Source: Oscillospiraceae bacterium (GTDB lineage: Bacteria; Bacillota; Clostridia; Oscillospirales; Oscillospiraceae). From it: a DNA stretch of 64,000 nt. The notes below the pieces were generated by a model. That model saw only the letters and a list, made by a program, of their open reading frames with translations, searched no databases and was not told where the DNA came from. The stretch covers positions 1-64,000 of the forward strand of contig JAGAQA010000008.1 of NCBI GenBank assembly GCA_017622995.1, in the 5' to 3' direction. A program made the translations under genes and the position numbers. Of this stretch, positions 50,144 through 59,710 are shown in pieces (position 1 is the stretch's first letter; each line of letters opens with the position of its first letter).

Positions 50144-51463
50144 TTGAAAAAGAAATACGTTTTGGCGGCAATTTTGCTTCTGCTGGCATCGCTTCTGGCA
50201 TCCTGCGGCTACAGCACGGTGGAGGAGATGTACCGCATCCCCAAGCGGTCCCAGGAGTATACCTTCCTGCAATCCACCATCGAGCAGGCCATGACCGGCC
50301 TGGAGTTTGCCTCGCCCACCATGGGAGACAATCAGCAAACCGTTCAGGCGGCGGACCTGGATGGAGACGGGAAAACGGAATATCTGGTGTTTGCCAGGGA
50401 TTCCTCCGATAAGCCTCTGAAGGTGCTGGTTTTCCACGAGACGGAGGACGAAAAATACTTCCTTATGGAGCGGCTGGAAATGAACGGCTCCTCCTTTGAA
50501 CAGGTGATCTATGCGGATATGGACGGCCGTTCCGGAATGGAACTGGTCATTGGCCGCAGACTCACCAACCAGGTGATGCGCATCGCGGACGTTTACTCCT
50601 TTGCAGGTGGCCAGGGAGAACAGCAGATCAACACCATCTACTCCAAATTTCTCACCGCGGACCTTACATGTGACGGCAAGCAGGAGCTCATTGTGATTCG
50701 GGAAGGGGACACGGATGTGTCTGCCGGTTCCGCGGTGGTGTTCCGCTGGGAAAACGGCGATGTGGAGCGTACCAGAGAGATCCGCCTGTCTCAGCGGGTG
50801 GAGCAGATCAAGCGCCTGAAGGTCAGCCGCCTGGAAAGCGGAGATCCGGCGGTGTATATTTCCAGCACCATCAATGACAGCGCCATCGTCACGGACGTTC
50901 TCGTGATGCAGGGAACGGATTTTGTGAACCTCAACAGCACCGGCAAGCTTGCCTACAGCGTTCAGGCTCTGCGAAACTACTTCCTGTATATGAACGATGT
51001 GGATGAAGACGGCGTGATGGAGCTTCCCAGTCTGATGGAAATGCGCCCCGTAAAGCCGGAGGAGCAGGGCAGAAGCCAGCAGATGGTTTACTGGTATTCC
51101 ATCGATATGGACGGAAAGGAAATCCCCAAGATGTATACCTTCCACAATGTGGAAAACGGTTGGTATTTGCTGCTGGATGTTTCCACGGAGGTGGCCCAGC
51201 GCATTGCCGTGGAGCGGGACGGAAACAGTCTGCGCTTCTACATATGGGAGGAGGAGGCCAAGCCCCTGTTTACCCTCAATGCCTATACAGGCAATGACCG
51301 GAATCAGGCGGCCCAGGCCAACAACCAGTTTGTTCTTTATCAGACCAACAGCGTGGTATATGCTGCCAAGCTGGAGGTTCAGTCCGCAGCATACGGAATC
51401 ACCCAGGAGAGTCTTACAGGGGCTTTCCGTTTGATGGGTATGGATTTGAAGAAAGAGGGGTAA
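50144..51463 (+). CDS. Lipoprotein with VCBS/FG-GAP-like repeats
   Basis: A 439-residue lipoprotein: basic start, hydrophobic core, LLASC with Cys21 lipidated. The mature part carries several DxDxDG-type segments of FG-GAP/VCBS blades: ADLDGDGKTEYLVF (about 68), ADMDGRSGMELVIG, ADLTCDGKQELIVI and DVDEDGVMELP. These suggest a calcium-stabilised beta-propeller outside the membrane. The start is TTG, preceded by AAAGGGAG. The next gene, a response regulator, begins nine bases after it ends and a histidine kinase follows, so it may be an accessory sensor for that kinase (inference). Confidence 0.8.
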   Translation: MKKKYVLAAILLLLASLLASCGYSTVEEMYRIPKRSQEYTFLQSTIEQAMTGLEFASPTMGDNQQTVQAADLDGDGKTEYLVFARDSSDKPLKVLVFHETEDEKYFLMERLEMNGSSFEQVIYADMDGRSGMELVIGRRLTNQVMRIADVYSFAGGQGEQQINTIYSKFLTADLTCDGKQELIVIREGDTDVSAGSAVVFRWENGDVERTREIRLSQRVEQIKRLKVSRLESGDPAVYISSTINDSAIVTDVLVMQGTDFVNLNSTGKLAYSVQALRNYFLYMNDVDEDGVMELPSLMEMRPVKPEEQGRSQQMVYWYSIDMDGKEIPKMYTFHNVENGWYLLLDVSTEVAQRIAVERDGNSLRFYIWEEEAKPLFTLNAYTGNDRNQAAQANNQFVLYQTNSVVYAAKLEVQSAAYGITQESLTGAFRLMGMDLKKEG

Positions 51464-51472
51464 GAATCGGCT

Positions 51473-52159
51473 ATGAAAAAGGTTTTGATTCTGGAAGACG
51501 AGGTAAATATCCGCAGCTTTGTGGTGATCAATCTGCGGCGGGCCGGTTACGATGTGATTGAGGCCGGTACCGGTCAGGACGCCCTGGATCGGCTGGCGGA
51601 AAACCCGGACATCGGTGTGGCGATTCTGGATATTATGCTGCCGGATATTGACGGCTTTGAGGTCTGCCGCCGGATCCGGGCAACCAGCAAGCAGATCGGC
51701 ATCATCATGCTCACCGCCCGGACCCAGGAAATGGATAAGGTTACGGGGCTGATGACCGGTGCCGACGACTATGTGACCAAGCCCTTCTCTCCGGCAGAGC
51801 TGACGGCGAGAATCGACGCCCTCTACCGCCGTATCGGCGGCGACAGCTCTGCAGGCGCGGAGCTGCTGAGCCAGGGCCCCTTTGTGATGAACACCCGGAA
51901 CCACACCCTGGAAAAGGCGGGCAACCGGATTCGTCTGACCCAGGTGGAGTACGCCATCCTGAAGCTCTTTATGCAGAACCCCGGCAGAGCCCTGTCCCGG
52001 GAAGACATCCTTTCCGCCGTGTGGGGCAAGGATTATGAGGGAGAACTGAAAATTGTGGATGTCAACATCCGCCGTCTGCGCATCAAAATTGAAGACGATA
52101 CAGCCAATCCTACCTATATCACCACGGTGTGGGGCCTTGGTTATAAGTGGGGCGCATAA
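51473..52159 (+). CDS. OmpR/PhoB-family response regulator
   Basis: A 228-residue regulator. The receiver domain has the acidic pair (LEDE), the phosphorylation site Asp53 (AILDIMLPD), the conserved Thr (MLTAR) and Lys (VTKPFSP). The winged-helix DNA-binding domain covers about 130-227 (RLTQVEYAILKLFMQNPGRA, VDVNIRRLRIKIED, TVWGLGYKW). It is paired with the kinase immediately downstream. It lies second in an operon and its targets are unknown. Confidence 0.95.
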   Translation: MKKVLILEDEVNIRSFVVINLRRAGYDVIEAGTGQDALDRLAENPDIGVAILDIMLPDIDGFEVCRRIRATSKQIGIIMLTARTQEMDKVTGLMTGADDYVTKPFSPAELTARIDALYRRIGGDSSAGAELLSQGPFVMNTRNHTLEKAGNRIRLTQVEYAILKLFMQNPGRALSREDILSAVWGKDYEGELKIVDVNIRRLRIKIEDDTANPTYITTVWGLGYKWGA

Positions 52160-52164
52160 TCCGG

Positions 52165-53586
52165 ATGAAGCTTGAGATTAAGAAAATCGGCTCTCTGCAC
52201 AAGCGGTGGCTGGCAAACATCACCCTGGTCATTCTTGCTGTGGGCCTGGTGTGTGTGGCGGCCATTACCGCCTCCTATGCCTTTTACTGCTACAACAATA
52301 TGAGCTCCGATCTGCACAACCGGGCAAAAAGCGCCACGGAGTTCTTTAAGGACTACCGGGAGCAGGATTACGAATCCTTCTACGAATCCTGTTCGGCCTA
52401 TGCCCAGACTGTGGAGGAAGGGGCCCGTTTGGAGCGCCAGTTTATCGACCAATGGGGGCAGATCGTGGCCTCCTCCTATGGCAGCTGGTATGCCTCCTCT
52501 CCCCGGACGCCGGAGATTGCCCAGGCCATCAGCACCCGGTCCATACAGCCCTTTGTGGGCAGGGACCCGGATACCGGCGAGCGGATTATGGCGGTCAGCA
52601 GCCCCATGATCTACAGCACCGGCGAGGTGATTGGCGTTCTGCGGTTTGTCACCTCCACCTCGGCCATGGACGGCCAGATCTTTGTGGTGGCGTTGGTGAG
52701 CCTGGGGGTTCTTCTTGGGGCCCTGTCAATCGTTCTGCTTTCCAGTTCCTTTTTCATCCGTTCCATCATGACCCCGGTGGAGCAGATCACGGAGAAGGCA
52801 AAGCGGATCGCCAACGGCAGCTACGGCGCTCAGATCAAAACCAAATACAACGACGAAATCAAGGACCTGGCGGATACCATCAATGAAATGTCCGTCAAGA
52901 TCAGTCAGAACGAAAAAATGCAGGCGGAGTTCATCTCCCAGCTTTCCCATGAGCTGCGTACCCCGCTGACGGTGATCAACGGCTGGAGCGAGACCCTGCT
53001 TTCTGATGAAACCCTGGAGCCCGATACGGTCCAGGGCCTGAAGATCATTTCCTCGGAGGCCAAACGGCTGACGGAAATGGTGATGGAGCTGCTGGACTTT
53101 ACCCGGCTCCAGGATGGCCGTATGACCCTTACCGTGGAGCAGACGGACATCCGCAGCGAGTTTGAAGATACCGTATTCATGTACGGCAGCAGGCTCGCCC
53201 AGGACGGCATCACCCTGGAATACCTGGACAATGACCAGGAGATTCCGGAGATTCCCTGTGATCCCAAGCGTCTGCGCCAGGTGTTCCTGAACATTCTGGA
53301 CAATGCCGCCAAGCACGGCAAGGACGGCAAGCGGATCGAGGCCAGCATTTCCTGGGAGGATGATATGGTTGTGGTCCGCATCCGGGACCATGGCCCCGGC
53401 ATCCCTGAGGACGAGCTTCCGCTGGTCAAAAAGAAATTTTACAAGGGCAGCTCCAAGGCCCGGGGCACCGGCATCGGTCTTGCGGTGTGCGACGAGATCG
53501 TGGAGCTCCACGGCGGCAAGCTGACGCTGGAAAATGCCGAGGGCGGCGGTACGCTGGTTACCGTCAGCCTGCCGGTTTCCCAGTAA
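52165..53586 (+). CDS. Sensor histidine kinase
   Basis: A 473-residue kinase. Membrane segments at about 19-44 and 173-200 bracket an outer sensor domain of about 130 residues; a HAMP domain follows, then HisKA with the phosphorylated His262 (SQLSHELRTPLTV) and HATPase_c (NILDNAAKHG, RDHGPGIPEDEL, GTGIGLAVCDEIV). The architecture resembles ResE/PhoR-like kinases. The ATG at 52165 is the first after the regulator stop; the ribosome binding site is weak (GTGGGG), so translation may be coupled. Confidence 0.94.
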   Translation: MKLEIKKIGSLHKRWLANITLVILAVGLVCVAAITASYAFYCYNNMSSDLHNRAKSATEFFKDYREQDYESFYESCSAYAQTVEEGARLERQFIDQWGQIVASSYGSWYASSPRTPEIAQAISTRSIQPFVGRDPDTGERIMAVSSPMIYSTGEVIGVLRFVTSTSAMDGQIFVVALVSLGVLLGALSIVLLSSSFFIRSIMTPVEQITEKAKRIANGSYGAQIKTKYNDEIKDLADTINEMSVKISQNEKMQAEFISQLSHELRTPLTVINGWSETLLSDETLEPDTVQGLKIISSEAKRLTEMVMELLDFTRLQDGRMTLTVEQTDIRSEFEDTVFMYGSRLAQDGITLEYLDNDQEIPEIPCDPKRLRQVFLNILDNAAKHGKDGKRIEASISWEDDMVVVRIRDHGPGIPEDELPLVKKKFYKGSSKARGTGIGLAVCDEIVELHGGKLTLENAEGGGTLVTVSLPVSQ

Positions 53587-53608
53587 GCGCCGCCCGGAAA
53601 GGATCATC

Positions 53609-54592
53609 ATGGCAAATCAAGAAAAATTCAAAACCACCATCGGCGGTCAGGCCCTGATCGAGGGGATTCTCATGCGGGGCCCGGAAAAGGACGCCGTCGT
53701 CATCCGGGGCAAGGACGGCCTGACCCTGGAGGTTACGGACCGGAAGCAGCATAAACCCGGATCCATAACAACCTGGCCCTTTCTCCGGGGCATCTTCGGC
53801 TTTTTCGATGCCCAGGTGGTTGGCGTCAAGGCGCTGATGCGGTCCGCGGACCTGGCCCCGGAGGAAATGCAGGAGGAGCCCTCCAAATTTGACCTGTGGC
53901 TGGAAAAAACCCTGGGCAGCGAGGCCTTTCAAAAGGCCATTGTGGGCATTGCGGTAGCCATGGGCATGGGACTGTCCATTCTTCTGTTTTTCCTGCTGCC
54001 CATGACCATTGCTTCCTTCTTTGACAAAATCATTCCCAGCATTCTGGGAATCAACCTGCTGGAAGGCCTGATCCGAATGATCATCTTCCTTGCCTACATG
54101 ATCCTCATTTCCCGGATGAAGGAAATGCGCCGGGTCTTTTCCTATCACGGTGCCGAACATAAGACCATCCGCTGCTATGAGTGCGGCTTGCCGCTGACGG
54201 TGGAAAACGTCCGGGCCCAGACCCGGTTTCACCCCCGCTGCGGCACCAGCTTCCTGCTGGTGATTATGGTTATTTCAGTGCTGCTTTTTTCGGTGGCTTC
54301 CTCTCTGCTGCTTGCGGTGGTGCCCGGGCTGGAGGCCATGCGGGGCAGCTTCGGCTACCGGCTGCTGATGATTGTCTTCAAGCTCCTGCTGCTTCCTCTG
54401 GTGGTGGGCATCACCTACGAAATCAACCGCTGGGCTGGAAGACATGACAACTGGTTTACCAAAATTCTCACAGCGCCCGGTATGTGGCTCCAGCATTTCA
54501 CCACCAACGAGCCGGAAGACAGCATGATTGAGGTGGGCATTGCCGCCGTGGAGGCGGTGCTGCCGGAAAAGGAGGGCTCTGACCGGTGGTAA
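53609..54592 (+). CDS. DUF1385 membrane protein (YqhQ-like)
   Basis: A 327-residue protein of the DUF1385 family. The N-terminal TTIGGQALIEGILMRGP and the central FSYHGAEHKTIRCYE with RFHPRCGTSFLL are diagnostic; there are about four membrane segments (residues 115-140, 150-175, 210-235, 250-275). The conserved His/Glu/Cys residues around AEHK and HPRCGTS look like a metal site. The function is not established. It overlaps prmC by seven bases, the neighbour it has in many Clostridia. Confidence 0.92.
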   Translation: MANQEKFKTTIGGQALIEGILMRGPEKDAVVIRGKDGLTLEVTDRKQHKPGSITTWPFLRGIFGFFDAQVVGVKALMRSADLAPEEMQEEPSKFDLWLEKTLGSEAFQKAIVGIAVAMGMGLSILLFFLLPMTIASFFDKIIPSILGINLLEGLIRMIIFLAYMILISRMKEMRRVFSYHGAEHKTIRCYECGLPLTVENVRAQTRFHPRCGTSFLLVIMVISVLLFSVASSLLLAVVPGLEAMRGSFGYRLLMIVFKLLLLPLVVGITYEINRWAGRHDNWFTKILTAPGMWLQHFTTNEPEDSMIEVGIAAVEAVLPEKEGSDRW

Positions 54593-55461
54593 ACACACTT
54601 GGTGACCTTTACCTCCAGGCAAGAGACCGGCTGCTGGAAACCGAGAATGGGGAGTATGCTGGCATGGCCGCCAGGGAACTGGTCAGCACCCTGTCCGGCC
54701 GCAGTCAGGAGCAGTTCCTTATGGACCGGAACCGCGAAGCGCCGGAAGAACTGTGCCTGCGGGTCAGCGAGGGTGTGGAGCGGCTGCTTGCCGGAGAGCC
54801 GCTGCCCTATGTGCTGGGGGAGTGGACCTTCTACGGCCTTCCCATGGTGGTATCTCCCGATGTGCTGATTCCCCGGGATGATACCTGTGCTCTGGCGGAG
54901 CTTGCCATTCATCATGGCCTGTTTCTGGACCCGGCACCCCGGATTCTGGACCTGTGCTGCGGCTCCGGCTGCATCGGCCTGGCCATCGCCAGCCGACTGA
55001 AGGATGCCCGGGTCACCCTGGCGGACCTTTCCCGGGAAGCTCTGGCGGTGGCAAAAAAGAACATCCTTTTAAACCACATGGGCGGCAGGGTCAGCTGTGT
55101 TCAGCTGGATGCCCGAAAGGCCCCTCCGGCGTTCCTGGGCAGGTTTGACATGATTGTGTCCAATCCGCCCTATGTAACCGCTGCCGAAATGGAGCAGCTT
55201 CCCAGAAGCGTGGCGGATTTTGAGCCCCATATGGCCCTTTTCGGCGGGGAGGACGGTCTGGATTTTTACCGGGACATCACAAGCATTTACCGCTCCGTGC
55301 TGAAACCCGGCGGGCTCATGTGCTATGAGTTCGGCATGGGCCAGGGGGACGCGGTCTGCGCCATCCTGGAAGAAAACGGATTTACGATCCTGGAAAGGAC
55401 CCTGGATTATAACGAAAGAGAACGCGCCGTGCTGGCTCGGTACGGCAGGAAGGAACAGTAA
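54586..55461 (+). CDS. prmC: Peptide chain release factor N5-glutamine methyltransferase
   Basis: A 291-residue PrmC (HemK), which methylates the GGQ glutamine of RF1 and RF2. The N-terminal helical domain (to about 80) binds the factor; the SAM site is [15 protein letters not shown] (about 122-136) and the catalytic NPPY is in [10 protein letters not shown] (about 190). The start is GTG inside the end of DUF1385. prfA, its usual neighbour, is not here. Confidence 0.95.
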   Translation: MVNTLGDLYLQARDRLLETENGEYAGMAARELVSTLSGRSQEQFLMDRNREAPEELCLRVSEGVERLLAGEPLPYVLGEWTFYGLPMVVSPDVLIPRDDTCALAELAIHHGLFLDPAPRILDLCCGSGCIGLAIASRLKDARVTLADLSREALAVAKKNILLNHMGGRVSCVQLDARKAPPAFLGRFDMIVSNPPYVTAAEMEQLPRSVADFEPHMALFGGEDGLDFYRDITSIYRSVLKPGGLMCYEFGMGQGDAVCAILEENGFTILERTLDYNERERAVLARYGRKEQ

Positions 55462-55462
55462 T

Positions 55463-56569
55463 ATGGCTACGAAAAAAACAGCTTACGAAGCACCCACCCC
55501 CGCATCCGATAAGAAAAAAGCCCTGGCGACGGCCCTGTCCCAGCTGGACAAGACCTTTGGCAAGGGCACCGTTATGCGTCTGGGCGACCGGCCGGAAATG
55601 AACGTGGAGGCCATCCCCACCGGTTCTCTGGCGCTGGACGCCGCCCTTGGCATCGGCGGTGTTCCCAAGGGCCGGATCATTGAGATCTACGGACCGGAGT
55701 CCTCCGGTAAGACCACCCTGGCCCTGCACATTCTGGCAGAGGCCCAGAAGCGGGGCGGCGAAGTGGCTTTTGTGGATGCCGAGCACGCGCTGGACCCGGT
55801 GTACGCCTCCGCCCTGGGTGTGGATATTGACAATCTGCTGGTTTCCCAGCCCGACACCGGCGAGCAGGCTCTGGAGATCACCGATGCGCTGGTCCGTTCC
55901 GGCGCCGTGGACGCGGTGGTTGTGGACTCCGTTGCCGCGCTGGTTCCCAAGCAGGAAATCGAGGGCGAGATGGGCGACACCTTTGTGGGCCTGCAGGCCC
56001 GGCTCATGTCCCAGGCCCTTCGGAAATTGGCAGGCACCATCAACAAAACCAACTGCGTGGTGATCTTCATCAACCAGCTGCGTATGAAGATCGGCGTCAT
56101 GTACGGCAACCCCGAAACCACCACCGGCGGCAACGCTCTGAAGTTCTACGCCTCCGTCCGTCTGGATGTGCGCCGCATTGAGGCCATCAAGGAGGGCGGC
56201 AACGTCATCGGCAACAAGACCCGGGTCAAGGTGGTAAAGAACAAGGTGGCGCCTCCCTTCAAGGAAGCGGTGTTTGATATTATGTACGGTCAGGGCATCT
56301 CCAAGTGGAGCGAGCTCATCGATCTGGCGGTGCAGATGGACATTATCCAGAAGTCCGGCAGCTGGTTCAGCATGGGTGATGACCGCATTGGTCAGGGCAA
56401 GGACAGCGTGAAGGCCTACCTGCAGGAGCGTCCGGAGCTGGCGGAGCAGGTGGAAGCCCAGGTCCGTGAGAACCTGTGGAAGATTTCCGGCGGCGCCCCC
56501 AAGGCTCCTGCCCGTGCCGCGGAAAAGGCCGTGGCCGTAAGCGCAGACGATTTTAACGATGAGGATTGA
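55463..56569 (+). CDS. recA: Recombinase RecA
   Basis: A 368-residue RecA. The Walker A is GPESSGKTT (about 75-83), loop L1/L2 regions include [18 protein letters not shown] and [20 protein letters not shown], and [12 protein letters not shown] is Walker B. It forms the strand-exchange filament and, in organisms with LexA, triggers the SOS response. It starts one base after the prmC stop, with AGGAAGGAA in the prmC end, so it has no independent promoter directly before it. The C-terminal tail is short and acidic. Confidence 0.98.
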   Translation: MATKKTAYEAPTPASDKKKALATALSQLDKTFGKGTVMRLGDRPEMNVEAIPTGSLALDAALGIGGVPKGRIIEIYGPESSGKTTLALHILAEAQKRGGEVAFVDAEHALDPVYASALGVDIDNLLVSQPDTGEQALEITDALVRSGAVDAVVVDSVAALVPKQEIEGEMGDTFVGLQARLMSQALRKLAGTINKTNCVVIFINQLRMKIGVMYGNPETTTGGNALKFYASVRLDVRRIEAIKEGGNVIGNKTRVKVVKNKVAPPFKEAVFDIMYGQGISKWSELIDLAVQMDIIQKSGSWFSMGDDRIGQGKDSVKAYLQERPELAEQVEAQVRENLWKISGGAPKAPARAAEKAVAVSADDFNDED

Positions 56570-57188
56570 GTTCCTCAAAACGGCGCCGGACCGGTCCGGA
56601 CGCTATGCCGTCCGCTTTGATGACGGCAGCACCCTTCGGCTGTACCGGCAGAGCATAGAGGATTTTGGCCTGTATACCGGCATGGAGCTGACCGAACAGG
56701 AGTACGCGAAGCTCCTGAAAAGCGCTTCTGAGGTTTCCGCGAAAATGCGGGCTGTGCGGATTGTGTCCGCTGCCAATGTATCGAAGAAAGAACTGCAATC
56801 CCGGCTGGTACGGAAAGGGGAGGACCCCCTGGAAGCGGAAAAGGCGGTGGCCTGGCTTTCCGATATGAAGGTGCTGGATGACAGCCAGACGGCGGAAGCC
56901 CTTGTCCGCTCCTGCATTGCCAAGGGCTACGGCATCAACCGGGCAAAGCAGGTCCTCTATGAAAAGCGGATTCCCAAGGAGCTGTGGGAGCATGCTCTGG
57001 AGGATTACCCGGACCAGGAAGAAAAGATCCGGGATTTTCTCCGGGCCCGCCTGGCGGGAAACCCGGACCCCAAAGCAAGAAAAAAGGCCATCGATGCCCT
57101 TCTTCGCCGGGGTCACAGCTACGGTGCCATCCGGCAGGCGTTAAACGCCCTTTCCTTAGATACAGATGATTTCCCGGAGGATTTGTGA
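56559..57188 (+). CDS. recX: Regulatory protein RecX
   Basis: A 209-residue protein with three tandem three-helix RecX repeats ([56 protein letters not shown]). RecX limits RecA filament growth. It overlaps recA by 11 bases, the usual arrangement. The N-terminal 65 residues form a beta-rich extension ([16 protein letters not shown]) seen in Firmicutes homologues. Confidence 0.92.
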   Translation: MRIEFLKTAPDRSGRYAVRFDDGSTLRLYRQSIEDFGLYTGMELTEQEYAKLLKSASEVSAKMRAVRIVSAANVSKKELQSRLVRKGEDPLEAEKAVAWLSDMKVLDDSQTAEALVRSCIAKGYGINRAKQVLYEKRIPKELWEHALEDYPDQEEKIRDFLRARLAGNPDPKARKKAIDALLRRGHSYGAIRQALNALSLDTDDFPEDL

Positions 57189-57190
57189 TA

Positions 57191-58525
57191 ATGGCAAATA
57201 TCGGTTTTATTTCCCTTGGCTGTGCCAAGAATCAGGTGGACTGCGAGCGGATGATGTACCGCGTCCAGGAAGCCGGGCACAGGGTTTCGGGTGACATTCC
57301 CGGCAGTGATGTGGTGGTGATCAACACCTGCGGCTTTATCGATTCCGCAAAGAGCGAGGCCATCGACTATATCCTGCAAACCGCCGCCCTGAAAGCAGAG
57401 GGGCAGGTGGGCAAAATCCTGGTAACCGGCTGCCTGTCCCAGCGCTATCAGGGGGACATTCTGAAAGAGCTGCCGGAGGTTGACGGCATTCTGGGTACAG
57501 GCAGCTATACCCACATTGTCCCGGCCATTGAGCAGTTGCTTTCCGGTCATCAGGTGGTAGATTTCGGCTCCATCGACGCTCCCGAGGAGGAGACGGGCCG
57601 GGTTATGACCACCCCGGAGCATTATTCCTACATCAAAATCGCCGAGGGCTGCAACAACCGCTGCGCCTTCTGCATCATTCCCTACCTCCGGGGCAAGTAC
57701 CGCAGCCGCCAGCTGGACGATGTGCTGTATGAGGCACGGATTCTGGCCGCTTCCGGCACGAAGGAGCTCATTGTGGTGGCACAGGATACCAGCCGTTACG
57801 GCACGGATCTGGAAGGCCACAAGCGGCTGCTGCCGGAGCTTCTGCGGGAGCTGTGCAAAATCGACGGCTTCCATTGGATCCGGGTCCACTATGTTTATCC
57901 GGATGAAATTGATGACGAACTCATTGATGTTCTGGCTACGGAGCCCAAGATTGTCAAGTATCTGGACATTCCCATTCAGCACTGCAATGATGCCATCCTG
58001 TCCGCCATGCACCGCCGTGGGGATAAAAAGCTGATCACAGAGCTCTTTGCCAAGCTGCGCAGCCGGATTCCCGGCCTTGTGATCCGCACCAGCCTGATCA
58101 CCGGCTTGCCCGGTGAAGGGGAGGCGGAGTTCCAGGAGCTGTGCCAGTTCCTGCGGGAACAGCGGCTGGAGCGGGTGGGCGCATTTGTGTTCTCCCCGGA
58201 GGAGGGCACCCCTGCCGCCCAAATGGAGCATGTGGACGAGGAGACGGCCCGGCAGCGGGCCCAGACGCTGGAAATGATCCAGTCCGAAATCATGGACGAT
58301 TACAACGCCGCCATGATAGGGAAGACCCTGGAGGTGCTGGTGGACGGCTACGATGAAGAGCAGGAGCAGTTCTACGGCCGTACCTATGCCGATTCCCCGG
58401 ACATTGACGGCAGGGTGTGGATTGCGTCCCAGGAGCCCCTCCGGGAGGGCGATTTCGTTATGGTCACCATCGATGAGATCATTGACGGCGATCTGGCAGG
58501 CTATGTTCAGGAGGAAGAAGTATGA
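57191..58525 (+). CDS. rimO: Ribosomal protein S12 methylthiotransferase RimO
   Basis: A 444-residue radical-SAM enzyme that adds a methylthio group to an aspartate of ribosomal protein S12. The UPF0004 domain has IGFISLGCAKNQVDCE, the radical-SAM cluster motif is GCNNRCAFCIIP (about 153-164) and a TRAM domain ends the protein (about 375-440). The first-domain motif with CAKNQVD favours RimO over MiaB. The ATG at 57191 is ten bases after GGAGG; a GTG six bases upstream is less likely. It overlaps pgsA. Confidence 0.94.
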   Translation: MANIGFISLGCAKNQVDCERMMYRVQEAGHRVSGDIPGSDVVVINTCGFIDSAKSEAIDYILQTAALKAEGQVGKILVTGCLSQRYQGDILKELPEVDGILGTGSYTHIVPAIEQLLSGHQVVDFGSIDAPEEETGRVMTTPEHYSYIKIAEGCNNRCAFCIIPYLRGKYRSRQLDDVLYEARILAASGTKELIVVAQDTSRYGTDLEGHKRLLPELLRELCKIDGFHWIRVHYVYPDEIDDELIDVLATEPKIVKYLDIPIQHCNDAILSAMHRRGDKKLITELFAKLRSRIPGLVIRTSLITGLPGEGEAEFQELCQFLREQRLERVGAFVFSPEEGTPAAQMEHVDEETARQRAQTLEMIQSEIMDDYNAAMIGKTLEVLVDGYDEEQEQFYGRTYADSPDIDGRVWIASQEPLREGDFVMVTIDEIIDGDLAGYVQEEEV

Positions 58526-59052
58526 CAACAGCCAGTAAAATCACCCTGTTCCGGGTGGTATTGATTCCGCTTATGATGGTTACCCTGTACCTCAGTGAGG
58601 GCTTCCGGGGAATCTGGATGTGGATCAGCCTCGGTATTTTCATCCTTGGCAGTCTCAGCGATTATCTGGACGGACAGATTGCCCGCCGCTGCAACCAGGT
58701 TACGGACTTCGGAAAGTTTCTGGATCCGCTGGCGGATAAGCTGCTGACCATTGCCGTGATGACAATGTTTACCGAATGGGGCCGGTTCCCCGCCTGGGCG
58801 CTGATGATCGTTCTGGCCCGGGAGTTCGCCGTTACCGGCCTGCGTCTGGTGGCAGCCCCCAAGGGTCATGTGATTGCCGCCGCCTGGAGCGGCAAGGTAA
58901 AGACCGCCAGCACCATGGTGGGCCTGATCTTTTGGATGATTTTCCCGGTCAACCCCCTGGTCGGCGGTATCGTCAGCGCGGTGATCGTGGTTACCACGGT
59001 CTACTCCGGCGTGGAGTATTTCATCAAAAACTGGTCCTGCCTCTGGGATTGA
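58522..59052 (+). CDS. pgsA: CDP-diacylglycerol-glycerol-3-phosphate phosphatidyltransferase
   Basis: A 176-residue membrane enzyme making phosphatidylglycerol phosphate. The CDP-alcohol phosphotransferase motif DG-xx-AR-x8-G-xxx-D-xxx-D is visible as DYLDGQIARRCNQVT continuing FGKFLDPLADK (about 47-72). Five or six membrane segments are expected. It overlaps rimO by ATGA and closes the operon before a strong terminator. The order recA-recX-rimO-pgsA resembles the common pgsA-recA proximity in Firmicutes, in a different arrangement. Confidence 0.95.
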   Translation: MTTASKITLFRVVLIPLMMVTLYLSEGFRGIWMWISLGIFILGSLSDYLDGQIARRCNQVTDFGKFLDPLADKLLTIAVMTMFTEWGRFPAWALMIVLAREFAVTGLRLVAAPKGHVIAAAWSGKVKTASTMVGLIFWMIFPVNPLVGGIVSAVIVVTTVYSGVEYFIKNWSCLWD

Positions 59053-59063
59053 GGTTCCATACG

Positions 59064-59092
59064 AAAAGCCGGCGCATCATGCGCCGGCTTTT
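59064..59092 (+). terminator. Terminator of the long recA operon
   Basis: AAAAGCCGGCGCA, TCA, TGCGCCGGCTTTT. Confidence 0.9.
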
Positions 59093-59169
59093 GCTGTGCG
59101 GTCCAGCACACCCAAGTGGAAAGACAGGGGGCTGCCCCACAGAATTGCGTACGGCATCAAAAATTCTTT

Positions 59170-59198
59170 TGAAACATTTTCCCACCTACAGTCGTATC
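59170..59198 (+). promoter_or_regulatory. ECF-type promoter of the sigma factor gene
   Basis: TGAAAC (59170-59175), 17 bases, CGTATC (59193-59198). This is the sigma-W/sigma-X-like ECF consensus (TGAAAC, then CGTA) and not a sigma-A promoter, implying the sigma factor drives its own gene. Confidence 0.7.
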
Positions 59199-59221
59199 TA
59201 AGGTGAGAGGAGGTGGTGACC

Positions 59222-59710
59222 ATGGCTTCTTTGCTGCGTACGGACAAAGAAATCACGGAAATCTATCATCGCAATGTGGATACGGTTTATCGTATTTGCT
59301 ATTCATTTATGAAAAACAAAACAGAGGCAGAGGATATGGTGCAGGAAACCTTCCTGCGTCTGATCTCTGCCGGGAAAACCTTTCAGAACCTCCGGCATGA
59401 AAAGGCCTGGCTCATCGTTACGGCATCCAATCTGTGTAAGGACCAATTAAAGCGTTTTTACCGTACAGATGAAGATCTGGATGCGCATACAGAACTCGCA
59501 GGGGAAACGGACGTTCCTGACAATCCGGTACTGGAAGCCATCCTTCGCTTGGAGGAAAACTATAAAACAGTGGTGTACCTTTACTATTACGAGGGATATT
59601 CTACTGCGGAGATCGCAAAATACATCCGATGCCCCCAGGCCACGGTTCGCACAAGGCTTTCCCGAGCCAGAAATCAACTGAAATCAATGTTAGGTGGTGA
59701 ATCTGAATGA
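59222..59710 (+). CDS. ECF-family RNA polymerase sigma factor
   Basis: A 162-residue sigma-70 protein of the extracytoplasmic-function group. Region 2 has YHRNVDTVYRICYSFMKN and EAEDMVQETFLRL; region 4 has VVYLYYYEGYSTAEIAKYI followed by CPQATVRTRLSRARNQLK. The region between is short, as in ECF factors. The ATG at 59222 lies eight bases after GGAGG. It overlaps the downstream membrane protein by ATGA, the standard sigma/anti-sigma pairing. AT content rises from here to 61.3 kb. Confidence 0.93.
   Translation: MASLLRTDKEITEIYHRNVDTVYRICYSFMKNKTEAEDMVQETFLRLISAGKTFQNLRHEKAWLIVTASNLCKDQLKRFYRTDEDLDAHTELAGETDVPDNPVLEAILRLEENYKTVVYLYYYEGYSTAEIAKYIRCPQATVRTRLSRARNQLKSMLGGESE

Noticed and set aside
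47112-50201. A 1029-codon open frame on the minus strand opposite dnaE
   Set aside because: Antisense shadow of dnaE, rich in His/Gly/Gln as expected for complement of high-GC3 coding sequence, with no recognisable domain.
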